Shown piece after piece: positions 34,801 through 45,964 of a DNA stretch of 64,000 nucleotides; position 1 is the stretch's first letter, and the number at the start of each line of letters is the position of its first letter. The notes beneath the pieces were generated by a model. That model was not told where the DNA came from and searched no databases. It worked only from the letters and a program-made list of their open reading frames with translations. This stretch comes from Lepidodermella squamata (Eukaryota > Gastrotricha). The position numbers and the translations under genes are program-made. The DNA lies in contig JBLDXI010000004.1 of assembly GCA_047495785.1 (NCBI GenBank), positions 2,790,001 through 2,854,000 on the forward strand. The letters run 5' to 3'.

Positions 34801-37800
34801 ATTCCGCATTCAACGGTGTAAAGCTCGTCTGTGAGCTATGCGCGCATCATGGTCAAAAATCGATAAAATCATTTGAAAAATGCAAATTACTCCAAAATGG
34901 TCGCTCGAGCGACCAATGGAAAAATCGACGCTCACAAAATTCCCGCAACCTGTATATAGGCTTGGCCTATACCGTTAGAAATGGCGATTGCTTGCGCACA
35001 TTCTAAAATTAACGCGCTGGCAATAGGACACAGTGGAGTGACGCGCGGCGCTAAAAATCGTTTTACACAGTACTAATCAGCAACACAGTTTGCGCGCACA
35101 CACCAAGTACACTTTGTAATTACCAGTGTAACCAATTTCTATTTTTTAATCACTGTCAGCAGGTACCAGTTTGGATGTTATACCTATTAAAACGAATGGC
35201 GATAAATTCCGCATTCAACGGTGTAAAGCTCGTCTGTGAGCTATGCGCGCATCATGGTCAAAAATCGATAAAATCATTTGAAAAATGCAAATTACTCCAA
35301 AATGGTCGCTCGAGCGACCAATGGAAAAATCGACGCTCACAAAATTCCCGCAACCTGTATATAGGCTTGGCCTATACCGTTAGAAATGGCGATTGCTTGC
35401 GCACATTCTAAAATTAACGCGCTGGCAATAGGACACAGTGGAGTGACGCGCGGCGCTAAAAATCGTTTTACACAGTACTAATCAGCAACACAGTTTGCGC
35501 GCACACACCAAGTACACTTTGTAATTACCAGTGTAACCAATTTCTATTTTTTAATCACTGTCAGCAGGTACCAGTTTGGATGTTATACCTATTAAAACGA
35601 ATGGCGATAAATTCCGCATTCAACGGTGTAAAGCTCGTCTGTGAGCTATGCGCGCATCATGGTCAAAAATCGATAAAATCATTTGAAAAATGCAAATTAC
35701 TCCAAAATGGTCGCTCGAGCGACCAATGGAAAAATCGACGCTCACAAAATTCCCGCAACCTGTATATAGGCTTGGCCTATACCGTTAGAAATGGCGATTG
35801 CTTGCGCACATTCTAAAATTAACGCGCTGGCAATAGGACACAGTGGAGTGACGCGCGGCGCTAAAAATCGTTTTACACAGTACTAATCAGCAACACAGTT
35901 TGCGCGCACACACCAAGTACACTTTGTAATTACCAGTGTAACCAATTTCTATTTTTTAATCACTGTCAGCAGGTACCAGTTTGGATGTTATACCTATTAA
36001 AACGAATGGCGATAAATTCCGCATTCAACGGTGTAAAGCTCGTCTGTGAGCTATGCGCGCATCATGGTCAAGAATCGATAAAATCATTTGAAAAATGCAA
36101 ATTACTCCAAAATGGTCGCTCGAGCGACCAATGGAAAAATCGACGCTCACAAAATTCCCGCAACCTGTATATAGGCTTGGCCTATACCGTTAGAAATGGC
36201 GATTGCTTGCGCACATTCTAAAATTAACGCGCTGGCAATAGGACACAGTGGAGTGACGCGCGGCGCTAAAAATCGTTTTACACAGTACTAATCAGCAACA
36301 CAGTTTGCGCGCACACACCAAGTACACTTTGTAATTACCAGTGTAACCAATTTCTATTTTTTAATCACTGTCAGCAGGTACCAGTTTGGATGTTATACCT
36401 ATTAAAACGAATGGCGATAAATTCCGCATTCAACGGTGTAAAGCTCGTCTGTGAGCTATGCGCGCATCATGGTCAAAAATCGATAAAATCATTTGAAAAA
36501 TGCAAATTACTCCAAAATGGTCGCTCGAGCGACCAATGGAAAAATCGACGCTCACAAAATTCCCGCAACCTGTATATAGGCTTGGCCTATACCGTTAGAA
36601 ATGGCGATTGCTTGCGCACATTCTAAAATTAACGCGCTGGCAATAGGACACAGTGGAGTGACGCGCGGCGCTAAAAATCGTTTTACACAGTACTAATCAG
36701 CAACACAGTTTGCGCGCACACACCAAGTACACTTTGTAATTACCAGTGTAACCAATTTCTATTTTTTAATCACTGTCAGCAGGTACCAGTTTGGATGTTA
36801 TACCTATTAAAACGAATGGCGATAAATTCCGCATTCAACGGTGTAAAGCTCGTCTGTGAGCTATGCGCGCATCATGGTCAAAAATCGATAAAATCATTTG
36901 AAAAATGCAAATTACTCCAAAATGGTCGCTCGAGCGACCAATGGAAAAATCGACGCTCACAAAATTCCCGCAACCTGTATATAGGCTTGGCCTATACCGT
37001 TAGAAATGGCGATTGCTTGCGCACATTCTAAAATTAACGCGCTGGCAATAGGACACAGTGGAGTGACGCGCGGCGCTAAAAATCGTTTTACACAGTACTA
37101 ATCAGCAACACAGTTTGCGCGCACACACCAAGTACACTTTGTAATTACCAGTGTAACCAATTTCTATTTTTTAATCACTGTCAGCAGGTACCAGTTTGGA
37201 TGTTATACCTATTAAAACGAATGGCGATAAATTCCGCATTCAACGGTGTAAAGCTCGTCTGTGAGCTATGCGCGCATCATGGTCAAAAATCGATAAAATC
37301 ATTTGAAAAATGCAAATTACTCCAAAATGGTCGCTCGAGCGACCAATGGAAAAATCGACGCTCACAAAATTCCCGCAACCTGTATATAGGCTTGGCCTAT
37401 ACCGTTAGAAATGGCGATTGCTTGCGCACATTCTAAAATTAACGCGCTGGCAATAGGACACAGTGGAGTGACGCGCGGCGCTAAAAATCGTTTTACACAG
37501 TACTAATCAGCAACACAGTTTGCGCGCACACACCAAGTACACTTTGTAATTACCAGTGTAACCAATTTCTATTTTTTAATCACTGTCAGCAGGTACCAGT
37601 TTGGATGTTATACCTATTAAAACGAATGGCGATAAATTCCGCATTCAACGGTGTAAAGCTCGTCTGTGAGCTATGCGCGCATCATGGTCAAAAATCGATA
37701 AAATCATTTGAAAAATGCAAATTACTCCAAAATGGTCGCTCGAGCGACCAATGGAAAAATCGACGCTCACAAAATTCCCGCAACCTGTATATAGGCTTGG

Positions 37801-38423
37801 CCTATACCGTTAGAAATGGCGATTGCTTGCGCACATTCTAAAATTAACGCGCTGGCAATAGGACACAGTGGAGTGACGCGCGGCGCTAAAAATCGTTTTA
37901 CACAGTACTAATCAGCAACACAGTTTGCGCGCACACACCAAGTACACTTTGTAATTACCAGTGTAACCAATTTCTATTTTTTAATCACTGTCAGCAGGTA
38001 CCAGTTTGGATGTTATACCTATTAAAACGAATGGCGATAAATTCCGCATTCAACGGTGTAAAGCTCGTCTGTGAGCTATGCGCGCATCATGGTCAAAAAT
38101 CGATAAAATCATTTGAAAAATGCAAATTACTCCAAAATGGTCGCTCGAGCGACCAATGGAAAAATCGACGCTCACAAAATTCCCGCAACCTGTATATAGG
38201 CTTGGCCTATACCGTTAGAAATGGCGATTGCTTGCGCACATTCTAAAATTAACGCGCTGGCAATAGGACACAGTGGAGTGACGCGCGGCGCTAAAAATCG
38301 TTTTACACAGTACTAATCAGCAACACAGTTTGCGCGCACACACCAAGTACACTTTGTAATTACCAGTGTAACCAATTTCTATTTTTTAATCACTGTCAGC
38401 AGGTACCAGTTTGGATGTTATAC
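25880..38423. repeat. 405-bp satellite array, 31 tandem copies
   Basis: The unit beginning ATGGCGATAAATTCCGC starts at 25881 and then every 405 bp to 38031. The array ends at about 38423, where the sequence changes after TGTTATAC. Every unit looks identical except for one site: GGTCAAAAATCG in most units and GGTCAAGAATCG in units 3, 4, 11, 14, 16, 20 and 26. Each unit has a perfect 18-bp palindrome (TGGTCGCTCGAGCGACCA) and a second hairpin (TATAGGCTTGGCCTATA). A 78-residue frame is present in each unit but looks incidental. The left border directly follows the last 650-bp repeat and its CCTCCC...GGGAGG palindrome. The exact copy number could reflect assembly limits. Confidence 0.9.
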
Positions 38424-38885
38424 ATATTGCTACGTGAAACGTGAAATGTGAGATACAACGGTGCCAAAGGTGTTATGCACACATGTCATCCGACCACGTC
38501 TCGCTCAGTGGATGATTTGTAGTCGTCTGCGTCATCATGGCGTGCCGCGTTTCGGCTCAGCTACGTCTGATTAGCAATAGCAACGGTCTGCAGCCGCACG
38601 GCTGCGCAATCGACGACGTCACTGTAACGGTCGTCGAGCCTACACTGTCGTATTCTACATCGAACTACTTTATCGAGTTTGGAACAATTCGGATGCGTAT
38701 TTTTGTCATTTTTTGATACCTGTTTCTTGAAATATTTGCTTGTTATTAGAATCCTTTTCCATTTCATCACTTTAATTTTGTTTTGCTATCTGTTTCTCAT
38801 GGCAAAGCCGGAAGAGTACGTTTTATTGTTGGCCCATCAATAATTGGAAATAACTTTTTTGCGTTGCAGTTACTCGTTGGTTGGC
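38424..38885. other. Unique sequence between satellite and RPA-like gene
   Basis: No gene recognised. A possible first exon ATGGCAAAGCCGGAAGAGTAC (38799-38819) followed by GTTTTA, and an acceptor GCGTTGCAG at 38869, lie just before the next gene. They do not join in frame. Confidence 0.3.
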
Positions 38886-39942
38886 ATGTATCTTAAAACA
38901 AACAAACTCGCCCGCGCCTCTGAAGAAGTCAATATCGAAGCACGCCGCATAAGTCTCGATTCCGTTCCGTCAGAGCCTATCGATGGGCAGCGTATCGAGG
39001 GCATTCTTCTGTTTTCAAAGCGGCGCAGTGCAGATCAAAGCCGAGCAAAAGCAATCCCGAACAGTCCGAACATAAAGTCCAAAGTTGAAGGTGCCTACTT
39101 GAGGTTCATGGTTTTCGGGTAAGTGAATGATGAAACGATATGCTATTCCTTATATTTTCGCCCTTTATCCTAGATGTGTCGATGAAAGCGACGAAGCATT
39201 TGTTGTCGTCGTGAAGGACACACCGGCTGGTCGTCTAGCGCTGTCGTTCGGCGATCAAATAACACCTGGGGCTCGGCTGTCAATTAGCAACCCCGTATCC
39301 GTGAGCCAGTGGAAAACGATGAAGGTAATTGGCACTGATTGCCTTGTTCCTGCGGTGTCGCCCGTCCCCAGGAGCGTTGTCGAGCTCCCGTTCGAAGGCA
39401 TCCCTCTTGCTGAGCGATTTCACGCCTTTCGAGCAGACATCGATGTATTGGAGGTCATGGAGGTGGCTTTTTGCACTGCATGCGGCCGAAGCTGTGATGG
39501 CAGGTATGGCACCTGTTGCAGTTGTGTCGGCGGTTTTCGCTTTGTCACCATTAAAACGCTGCCTGGCATTCGCGTGAAAGCGGCGGCTTTTCGTGGTCTC
39601 AGCGCTGCTGTCTACTATTCTGTAGAACTTGCCCGCCGCTTGGTCCCCGAGCAAGTGCTTCAAGGCGACTGCGACTACGGCATCGTGACTCGCCACATTC
39701 GCCGGTCGATCGAGGCGCACCGCGGCGGTTTTCGAGCTATTTTCTGGGCGAAACCGGCAAAAGCACCGGATTCTGATGTACCGTCGTTTCATCGGATCCA
39801 CATCGCACGCCTCATTCCTTTGGGTGACCCCCTCCCGATGCTAGCGATTGCTGATGCCGTTGTGCCACCAGTGCCGGTACAGGGTGGCAATGTTGTCGAA
39901 AATTTGAACGGCGATCAACCGCCAGCTGCTACAGACAATTGA
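38886..39942 (+). CDS. Possible RPA-like single-strand DNA-binding protein (two exons)
   Basis: Exons 38886-39118 and 39174-39942 join in frame across a 55-nt intron (GTAAGT...TCCTAG), giving about 333 residues. The N-terminus is uncertain: I used the first ATG in frame, but an acceptor at 38869 allows an upstream exon. The middle holds a Cys cluster (FCTACGRSCDGRYGTCCSC) inside what reads like an OB-fold region (SVSQWKTMKVIGTDCLV ... TIKTLPGIRVKAAAF), resembling the zinc-bearing OB fold of replication protein A large subunits. RPA-like proteins accompany some Helitrons, and the next plus-strand gene is Helitron-related. A polyadenylation signal AATAAA lies at 40111. The RPA call is tentative; unknown zinc-binding protein is the alternative. 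Confidence 0.45.
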
Positions 39943-40276
39943 TATTCTGAGTATGTTAACGACTGAACCGTTACTAGTTTACTAAATAGTCATTTACGCC
40001 GAACTAGGCCACTGACTGCGTGTTGTCGTTGTTTCTTGTTATTTATGTGTGTGCGTGGTGTATAATATTGTTTGCACTACTTCGTAGTTATTGTATACAT
40101 TTATGATGACAATAAAACATTTGGTATTTATTTGGCTATCAGTGAAGTTTATTTCTCGGCATTAACAAACGGAGCAAGAAGAATCAACAACAAGTAGCCA
40201 GTAACAACAAAACAAACGGCGGAAGCAATCAATCGATAGGCAGGAGAGTATGAGACAGGCGAGAGTGAGAGTAAGA

Positions 40277-40726
40277 TTAGAGCGAATCGTAGAAGTCCGG
40301 GTTCAAATCCATGACCTCCACGAGCTGGGATTTTAGTTTGTAGAGCTTGCTTATTGGGAATGACAGGTTTAAAAATTTGGGGAATTCTTTATACTCCTGA
40401 TAGGTCAGGAGCATCGTCATACACCACGTCTTGCCCCAACCATGCTTGAGGCTTATCTTCGCCAAAAATGCGCTCTGAGAGTCTGCCGATTCCCTTCTTA
40501 ACATATCAATCGCTTGGCCGACGGCGAAGGCCTGATGGAGCTTCACCGACGCCATCGACTCCAGAACATGCTTTCCCTGGTGAACGTATTTTATGGCCTC
40601 ATCGATTGAGCATTCGGGTACGAAGTCATCCATGGTCGCGTCGTCAGGGTGCGTGCCTACATAAAGTTTCCTAACGGCCTTTTCGACTTGCTCAGGCGTC
40701 TTGAGTGAGTGCTCGATGCCACTGAT
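40277..40726 (-). CDS. Small helical protein of unknown function (DUF3102-like?), partial
   Basis: The minus strand is open over 150 codons from a TTCTTTAG acceptor at 40727 to the stop at 40277. The first Met in frame is at 40633, but the coding-like sequence ISGIEHSLKTPEQVEKAVRKLYVG before it suggests a missing upstream exon. The part HQAFAVGQAIDMLRRESADSQSAFLAKISLKHGWGKTW... followed by LNLSFPISKLYKLKSQL resembles the pattern of phage/plasmid DUF3102-type proteins (grow-near-host, then a helix-turn-helix-like segment). This is from memory and weak. It lies convergent to the RPA-like gene and divergent from the helicase/GIY-YIG gene, so it may belong to the same mobile unit. Confidence 0.4.
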   Translation of the reverse strand: MSGIEHSLKTPEQVEKAVRKLYVGTHPDDATMDDFVPECSIDEAIKYVHQGKHVLESMASVKLHQAFAVGQAIDMLRRESADSQSAFLAKISLKHGWGKTWCMTMLLTYQEYKEFPKFLNLSFPISKLYKLKSQLVEVMDLNPDFYDSL

Positions 40727-40770
40727 CTAAAGAATCAAATACTAAAATACGCCAATTATAAGCCAAAGAA

Positions 40771-43700
40771 ATGCATATAGTCACCCGACACGTATGTTCC
40801 AATGCTGGAGAGAGATGCCTCAAGCAACGCGGTGAAAACGGGGAAGAAATGTGCCGTGTTCGAGCTCATCCATGCTGTGAGGACTACTTTTATGAAGAAA
40901 AGGAGAAGTTATACGAAGAGGAAGTTTATGAGAAACTCGAATTAGCCGGGCTTGCTGAACGTGTTGCAGTTGGTGAAAACGGCGATAAGAAGTGGCGAAT
41001 CAAGTATGACAAACTGAGAGCTGGCGTCCATCATTACCCTCTTCGTCGATTCGAATGTGGTGTCAAAATGTTGCCTACTATTCCCTTATTTGCTGTTATG
41101 CTACGCTGCTCGTCTAATATACAAAGATGCGATGCAAGATTCATGGTGAGCTACCTCGTTAAGTATTGTGCCGGCAAAGAAGTGCGATACAAGCCGCCGA
41201 TAAAGAACACAAAAAATCCCGAAGAAATCGTATTCGATAAATCGACAGGGAATCTTCCTAATTTGAAAATTTCCGGAGTTGCTATAAACGAACAAAAGCG
41301 ACAAGTGAAATCGAAGCAAAAGCATCAGTCTAGCATCATGGAGGTAGCCGCAACAGAAATGCACTGGGTGGTCTGCGAATTCCCCTATACGTATACAAAT
41401 GTCGTGCACGTTCATTTGAACACTCAGCCACCAGAACACCGCCTCAACTACAAATCTCAAGTGAAGCGTGGGCCTTTAAAACCAGGTTAAAATGAATCAT
41501 ATTGACCTAGCCATAATATTTTCGGTTTTCATCATAGGTGTCAATCCCGTTCCAAACGACCCAAACGCATCAAGATACCACCTTAACCAACCTTGGCGCT
41601 TGTTCACTCGTGAGCAGATTCAACTGGCCCTTGAGTACATTGATACCAAAATACAACCCGGAGCAACGGAACGATGGAATATCCGGCCGCCGGAGTCGAT
41701 GATCTTTTCGAACCCTGAAATATTTCATCAAGTCTTTATAGCTTCAAAAGAAAAACAAGCGAATGACATCAGTGTCGAGGTTCACAACTCACCAATTCGA
41801 GACGCTTTGAATCGTGACTATAAAATCCGAGACTGCAGTTTGCAAGTTGGTCTTCGTTTTTTGGAAAGTCAGCCCGAGGATCATCCAGCACGCTCGGCTT
41901 TAATCTACATTTTCAGGTCACTAATACGTGGAGACGAAGATCTAGCAGATCGTTACCTCCATCGGTCAGGCTATGTTCGCGCGATAACAGTTCCATCCAC
42001 GATAACACCCTTCAATCGGCAGAAATTCTTGTATCACGCAATCATGACGCTAGGAAGCATGGAGAATGAGATGCAGGCTTTTTCATCACCTGTTTTCGCA
42101 ATCAATTTCGCAAATGCTCATCTGGTCTCACCTCCAGAATTGTTCGACGGTGCATTGGTCCAGCCGGATCTACAGCGTGATGTAATTGTCATTTTCCGGA
42201 GATTAATAACTGAACAGATGGTTTGGCTGCCTGTTTCTGCTAAACGACTCGGAACTTACATTTTAAAAACTTGGGAGACTCTCCAAGACTATTTTTTCGG
42301 CTCGCATAGCAATGATCATGATGTACCTGCTGTTTCGGCCTACGCTTTGAAAAGCCAAGCTAACGGCAAAATTTGTGATGCGGAGAGAATCTTTAAAGAA
42401 AGTCTTGTTCAAACTTGCCATGCGCAACTCAGCAGCAAAGTCGCTCTGCCTTCTATTTCGGAACTGCTAAATGCGAAAATTGAGAGTCCTGCAATATGGA
42501 CGCCCTCCATCTGCGAACGCTCTGGTAATGAGTTAAATTACTTAATACTCCTTCTTATTATTTCTACTCCTATTTACAGGTCTGACCGAAGAGTGTATTG
42601 CACAACAAGAGATGGCACTCAAGCATGGCCAGCGTAAAATCGATTCATTACTTTGCCATCGCGATGGCTTCCGTCATACCGTCTACGTTGGTCCACCGGG
42701 AGCTGGCAAAACCTTTCTTGCCCAAATTGTGGCTCTCTACGCTATTTCAAAAGGCTTCAACGTCTGTTTAACGGCGCTGACATCGGAGAGAGCCCGGTAT
42801 CTTGGTGGGCGGCATCTTCATTTAATTTTCCCTTTGCGTGTCATGCAGTGCTCTTACACACATGCTATGCTGGAGGCACAAGAATGCATTCGCTCCCTTG
42901 GCCGAGATCCTTTGAAAGCTGAGCTTCTGTACCGCATCGACGTATTTATCATAGAAGAAATCGGTCTCATTTCCGCTGAAATGTTCGCGGCACTTGACGC
43001 CGTCTTGAAATACGTCATGGGGAACGATTTAAAGTTTGGGGGGAAAATGGTCATTGCTACTGGCGATCACGCACAGCTGCAGCCAGTTCTCGGAAGACCA
43101 TTCTGGCTATCCACTCACCTGCTATTCAGCTTCGATGTTGTCGTACTTACTCACTACGTGAGGTCGGCGGAAGATTCTCAACTTCAAGAGATACTACATC
43201 TACTGCGCTTGCCGATTCTCAACGAAAGTCAACGACAATGGGTCACATCCATCATCATGAACAGGGCACAGTTCTTTTCATCCTGGGAAAACGTTCCTGA
43301 CGGATTGATGCGTATAGTTACAACGCGCGGGGCCCAAAAAGCAGTCATACGACAGTATCTCCAAAAAAAAGAGTCACAAGTTCACATGGTCAAATGCGTC
43401 GCTGTCGATGAGTTCCAGCGTGCAGCCGACGATTGGAAACCTACGACGAATAAAGCTCACGTAAACAAACTTGACAACGTGTGCTTGGAACCTCAAGAAC
43501 TGTTCTTATTCGTCGGAGAATATGTCTGCATGACATATAATAACGTCGTTGACGATCCAGCTTCTTCGTTTTCGCAAGGTCAACTCGCCATTATAGTCAG
43601 TATGCCGACTGATATTTCTCATTGCAAGGCCAAAGTAACAGTTCGCCTCGTACCCCCAGGCATTCGACCTACTGAACATGTTGCCGACGAATGGCCATTG

Positions 43701-44584
43701 GTAGATATTCCTCGACATCGCGGTATCTCGGTCATTATTGGCCCTGATGCAACGCGTGCGCGGCGCGTACAGTTCCCGTTTCGCTACTATGTTTGTTCAA
43801 CGGTTCACAGGATAATGGGCTCAACTTTGGAAGAAGGCGTTGCTATACAAATTTCGGATGTCGACCGAAATTTCAGAATGTGGGAAAAGGCGCAGTTCTT
43901 GGTGATGGTCTCCAGATGCAGGAACCTAAGTCGTGTCGCCTTCGTTACATCTAGCAAGGCTGCAACCGCTCGCGCAATTGACGGCATTTTGATGAAGGAG
44001 AGCCCGTACGACAAGGCTATCATCAACCGACTGCAGCAATTGAGCGTGCTAACTGCTGAGCAGCCTACCGTGGATATCGACGCGCCGGCTTTTTACATAA
44101 CGAATTCCATCTCGCCTACAGTAGAAAACGGCGTTGTCTACCATATTATCTCCCAAACACGCCCGTTTGTTTCCTATGTAGGCGAGACGATGTTCAGCGC
44201 CGAGAAACGTCTCCGAGAGCACAACGGCGGTATGACATCTATATGTTCAACTTGAATTTTTAATTCCATGCTTTTATTTCAGGCTGTGGTGCTGACTTCA
44301 CTCGCGGAGACACCTGGCTGCTGTATGGAATTATTCACGGTTTCGAAAATGCTGCGGATCGTAAAAAATTTGAAACCAGGGTTCACAGAAAGCTAGAATC
44401 GACTTTTTTTCCGTGGCACGTTCGAGCAGCTGTAACCGAGCTGGTGGCATCAATAAATGTTCATTGCCCAGCCAATCAGCAGTTGGCTATCGTTCAGTTC
44501 GGGAGATTGGACGAGCAGCGCGTTAGGCAACTCACCAATGCACGGATTCCTACGAGGCCGACAACCTTCGTCAAAGAAGATTAA
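40771..44584 (+). CDS. Helitron-derived helicase fused to a GIY-YIG nuclease (four exons)
   Basis: Exons 40771-41485, 41538-42524, 42580-44229 and 44283-44584 join through 52-55-nt introns into 1,217 residues. The ATG has an in-frame stop 12 nt upstream. Residues ~1-240 match the part of Helitron Rep after the HUH motif (RHVCSNAGERC, RFMVSYLVKYCAG, EMHWVVCEFPY). The helicase has Walker A VGPPGAGKTF, Walker B FIIEE (the usual D is E), motif III ATGDHAQLQPV, MGSTLEEGVAIQI and VMVSRCR. The last ~140 residues form a GIY-YIG nuclease: NGVVYHII, SYVGET, the Arg of KRLREHN, and a Glu in KKFETRVHRKL; the domain is split by intron 3. No HUH motif is present. A domesticated or derived rolling-circle protein that cuts with a different nuclease is one reading; loss of the 5' part by truncation is another. 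Confidence 0.7.
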
Positions 44585-44790
44585 CATCAGCAAAATAACG
44601 CTTTCCTTCGTTTTTTTGTTACATCCCGGGCTGATGTGATCGCGAGCGACCTTAAGCAGATTGAGAATCCACGCAATGCCGCTTCATTTTATATATTCGT
44701 TCGCAATAAAACGTACATTTTTTATTGGAAAATATTCCAGATACTGTCGAGGGTGGGGCGAATAAATAAAACAATTCATTTATAGCTTCA
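44585..44790 (+). other. 3' flank of the helicase/GIY-YIG gene
   Basis: Short AT-rich sequence with an AATAAA at about 44705 that could end the transcript. Repeat sequence begins shortly after. Confidence 0.4.
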
Positions 44791-45960
44791 CTAAAAATAA
44801 TCCGAATTTGAAAATTTTTGCGGCAACCGGCAGCTGGTGCCCCGTTTTTCTAGATGGTTGCGCACCAAAGGTCCCACAGGGACGGAGTCCCCAATACAAA
44901 ATGCCGCATGGCGCTTTAGCTATCGCTGCCAAGCGTATGAGGTATATGGCGGTGCTGCATTTTTCGCGTAGGGAAACGAATATTTCAGTTATAAATATGA
45001 AAAAAATACTGAAAAATCGGCGAGCCTTTTAAGTCTCAGGTAAAAACTTTCCAGCATAATCGCAATTATTCCTGATTTTTAATAAATTAAAAACGAAAAA
45101 ATCGCTTTATCGATGACGCAACAACTTGACCTAACGGCGCTAGGTCACCGGTGCCGTACGCCACCACCGCCGCGCGCGCGACGGTCGCGCGCGCACACGA
45201 CACCTATTGCGTAATCGCCGGCGCACTGCTATAACCGCGCGCACACAGTGGCAGCGCTAGGAGCGCAACAGGTAGTGGCGCTCGAAACTTTTTATATGCC
45301 GTTAAAAACTTTTTATGAATTACCGGCCGCCTCCCTCCCCCGGGGGAGGGAGGCATCAATTATCTTTCTTGAAAAACGTGACATTCAACCCCGGTTTGGA
45401 GGGTGGGGGAAATAAAAACCGGCCGATCTTATTTCATCTATAACTTCACCAAAAATAATCCGATTTTGAAAATTTTTGCGGCAACCGGCAGCTGGTGCCC
45501 CGTTTTTCTAGATGATTGCGCGAACCAACCCGATAGGGTTCCCCTAGCGGCGGAGCCGCAGCCTGAACCGGAGGTCCAGCGCCTCTCTCTCAACTTCGCC
45601 GGTCGAGGCGACAATGGTAGAGGCGTTTTGCGCTGGACGAAAAACGAACCTAGGGAAACGAATTTTAACGATAAAAATATGGAAAAATAAGTCGTAGATA
45701 GATCTTGTTTTGAAGTTATGGGAAAAGTCTTTTTAGCCAATTTCACCGATCGGCTGATTTTTGGCGATTTTTTATTCATAAAAAAATGGAGAACTCCTCA
45801 TTAATATTCATGAGCTGCTTACGCCGCCGTCTGGGTCACGGTTACCGGCACCCTCATGACCGAGGTTAATTACCTCACACGCGAGAGCCGGGTCGTTGCG
45901 ATGCGCCACTTCGAAATGTCAATATAAAACCAGTTTGGCGGCCCTCCCTGGGGGGAGGGC
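44790..45960. repeat. Two further ~650-bp repeat units
   Basis: The segment from about 44790 to 45510 is the same type as the unit at 24111 and in the same orientation, including the GTCCCACAGGGACGGAGTCC marker and the GC palindrome at 45330-45352. From 45514 a variant unit begins (GATGATTGCGCGAACC...), with its own CCCTCCCTGGGGGGAGGG palindrome near 45940. The copies therefore flank the satellite and the 38.8-44.6 kb gene cluster as direct repeats. Confidence 0.7.
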
Positions 45961-45964
45961 TGCA

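Noticed and set aside
26286-38246. A 78-residue open frame repeated in every satellite unit, with a Lys/Glu difference.
   Set aside because: The frame exists because the unit is homogenised; the single variable base is a non-synonymous change, no motif or splice signal supports it, and 405 being divisible by three is coincidental. The strands have no other coding evidence.
25880-38423. Regular repeats considered as a CRISPR array.
   Set aside because: Units are 405 bp with no short repeats and unique spacers, and the window is eukaryotic.
44790-45960. The direct ~650-bp repeats at both sides of 26-44.8 kb considered as LTRs of a retroelement.
   Set aside because: They occur as multi-unit arrays, there is no primer-binding site, gag, reverse transcriptase or integrase between them, and the ends lack TG...CA borders.
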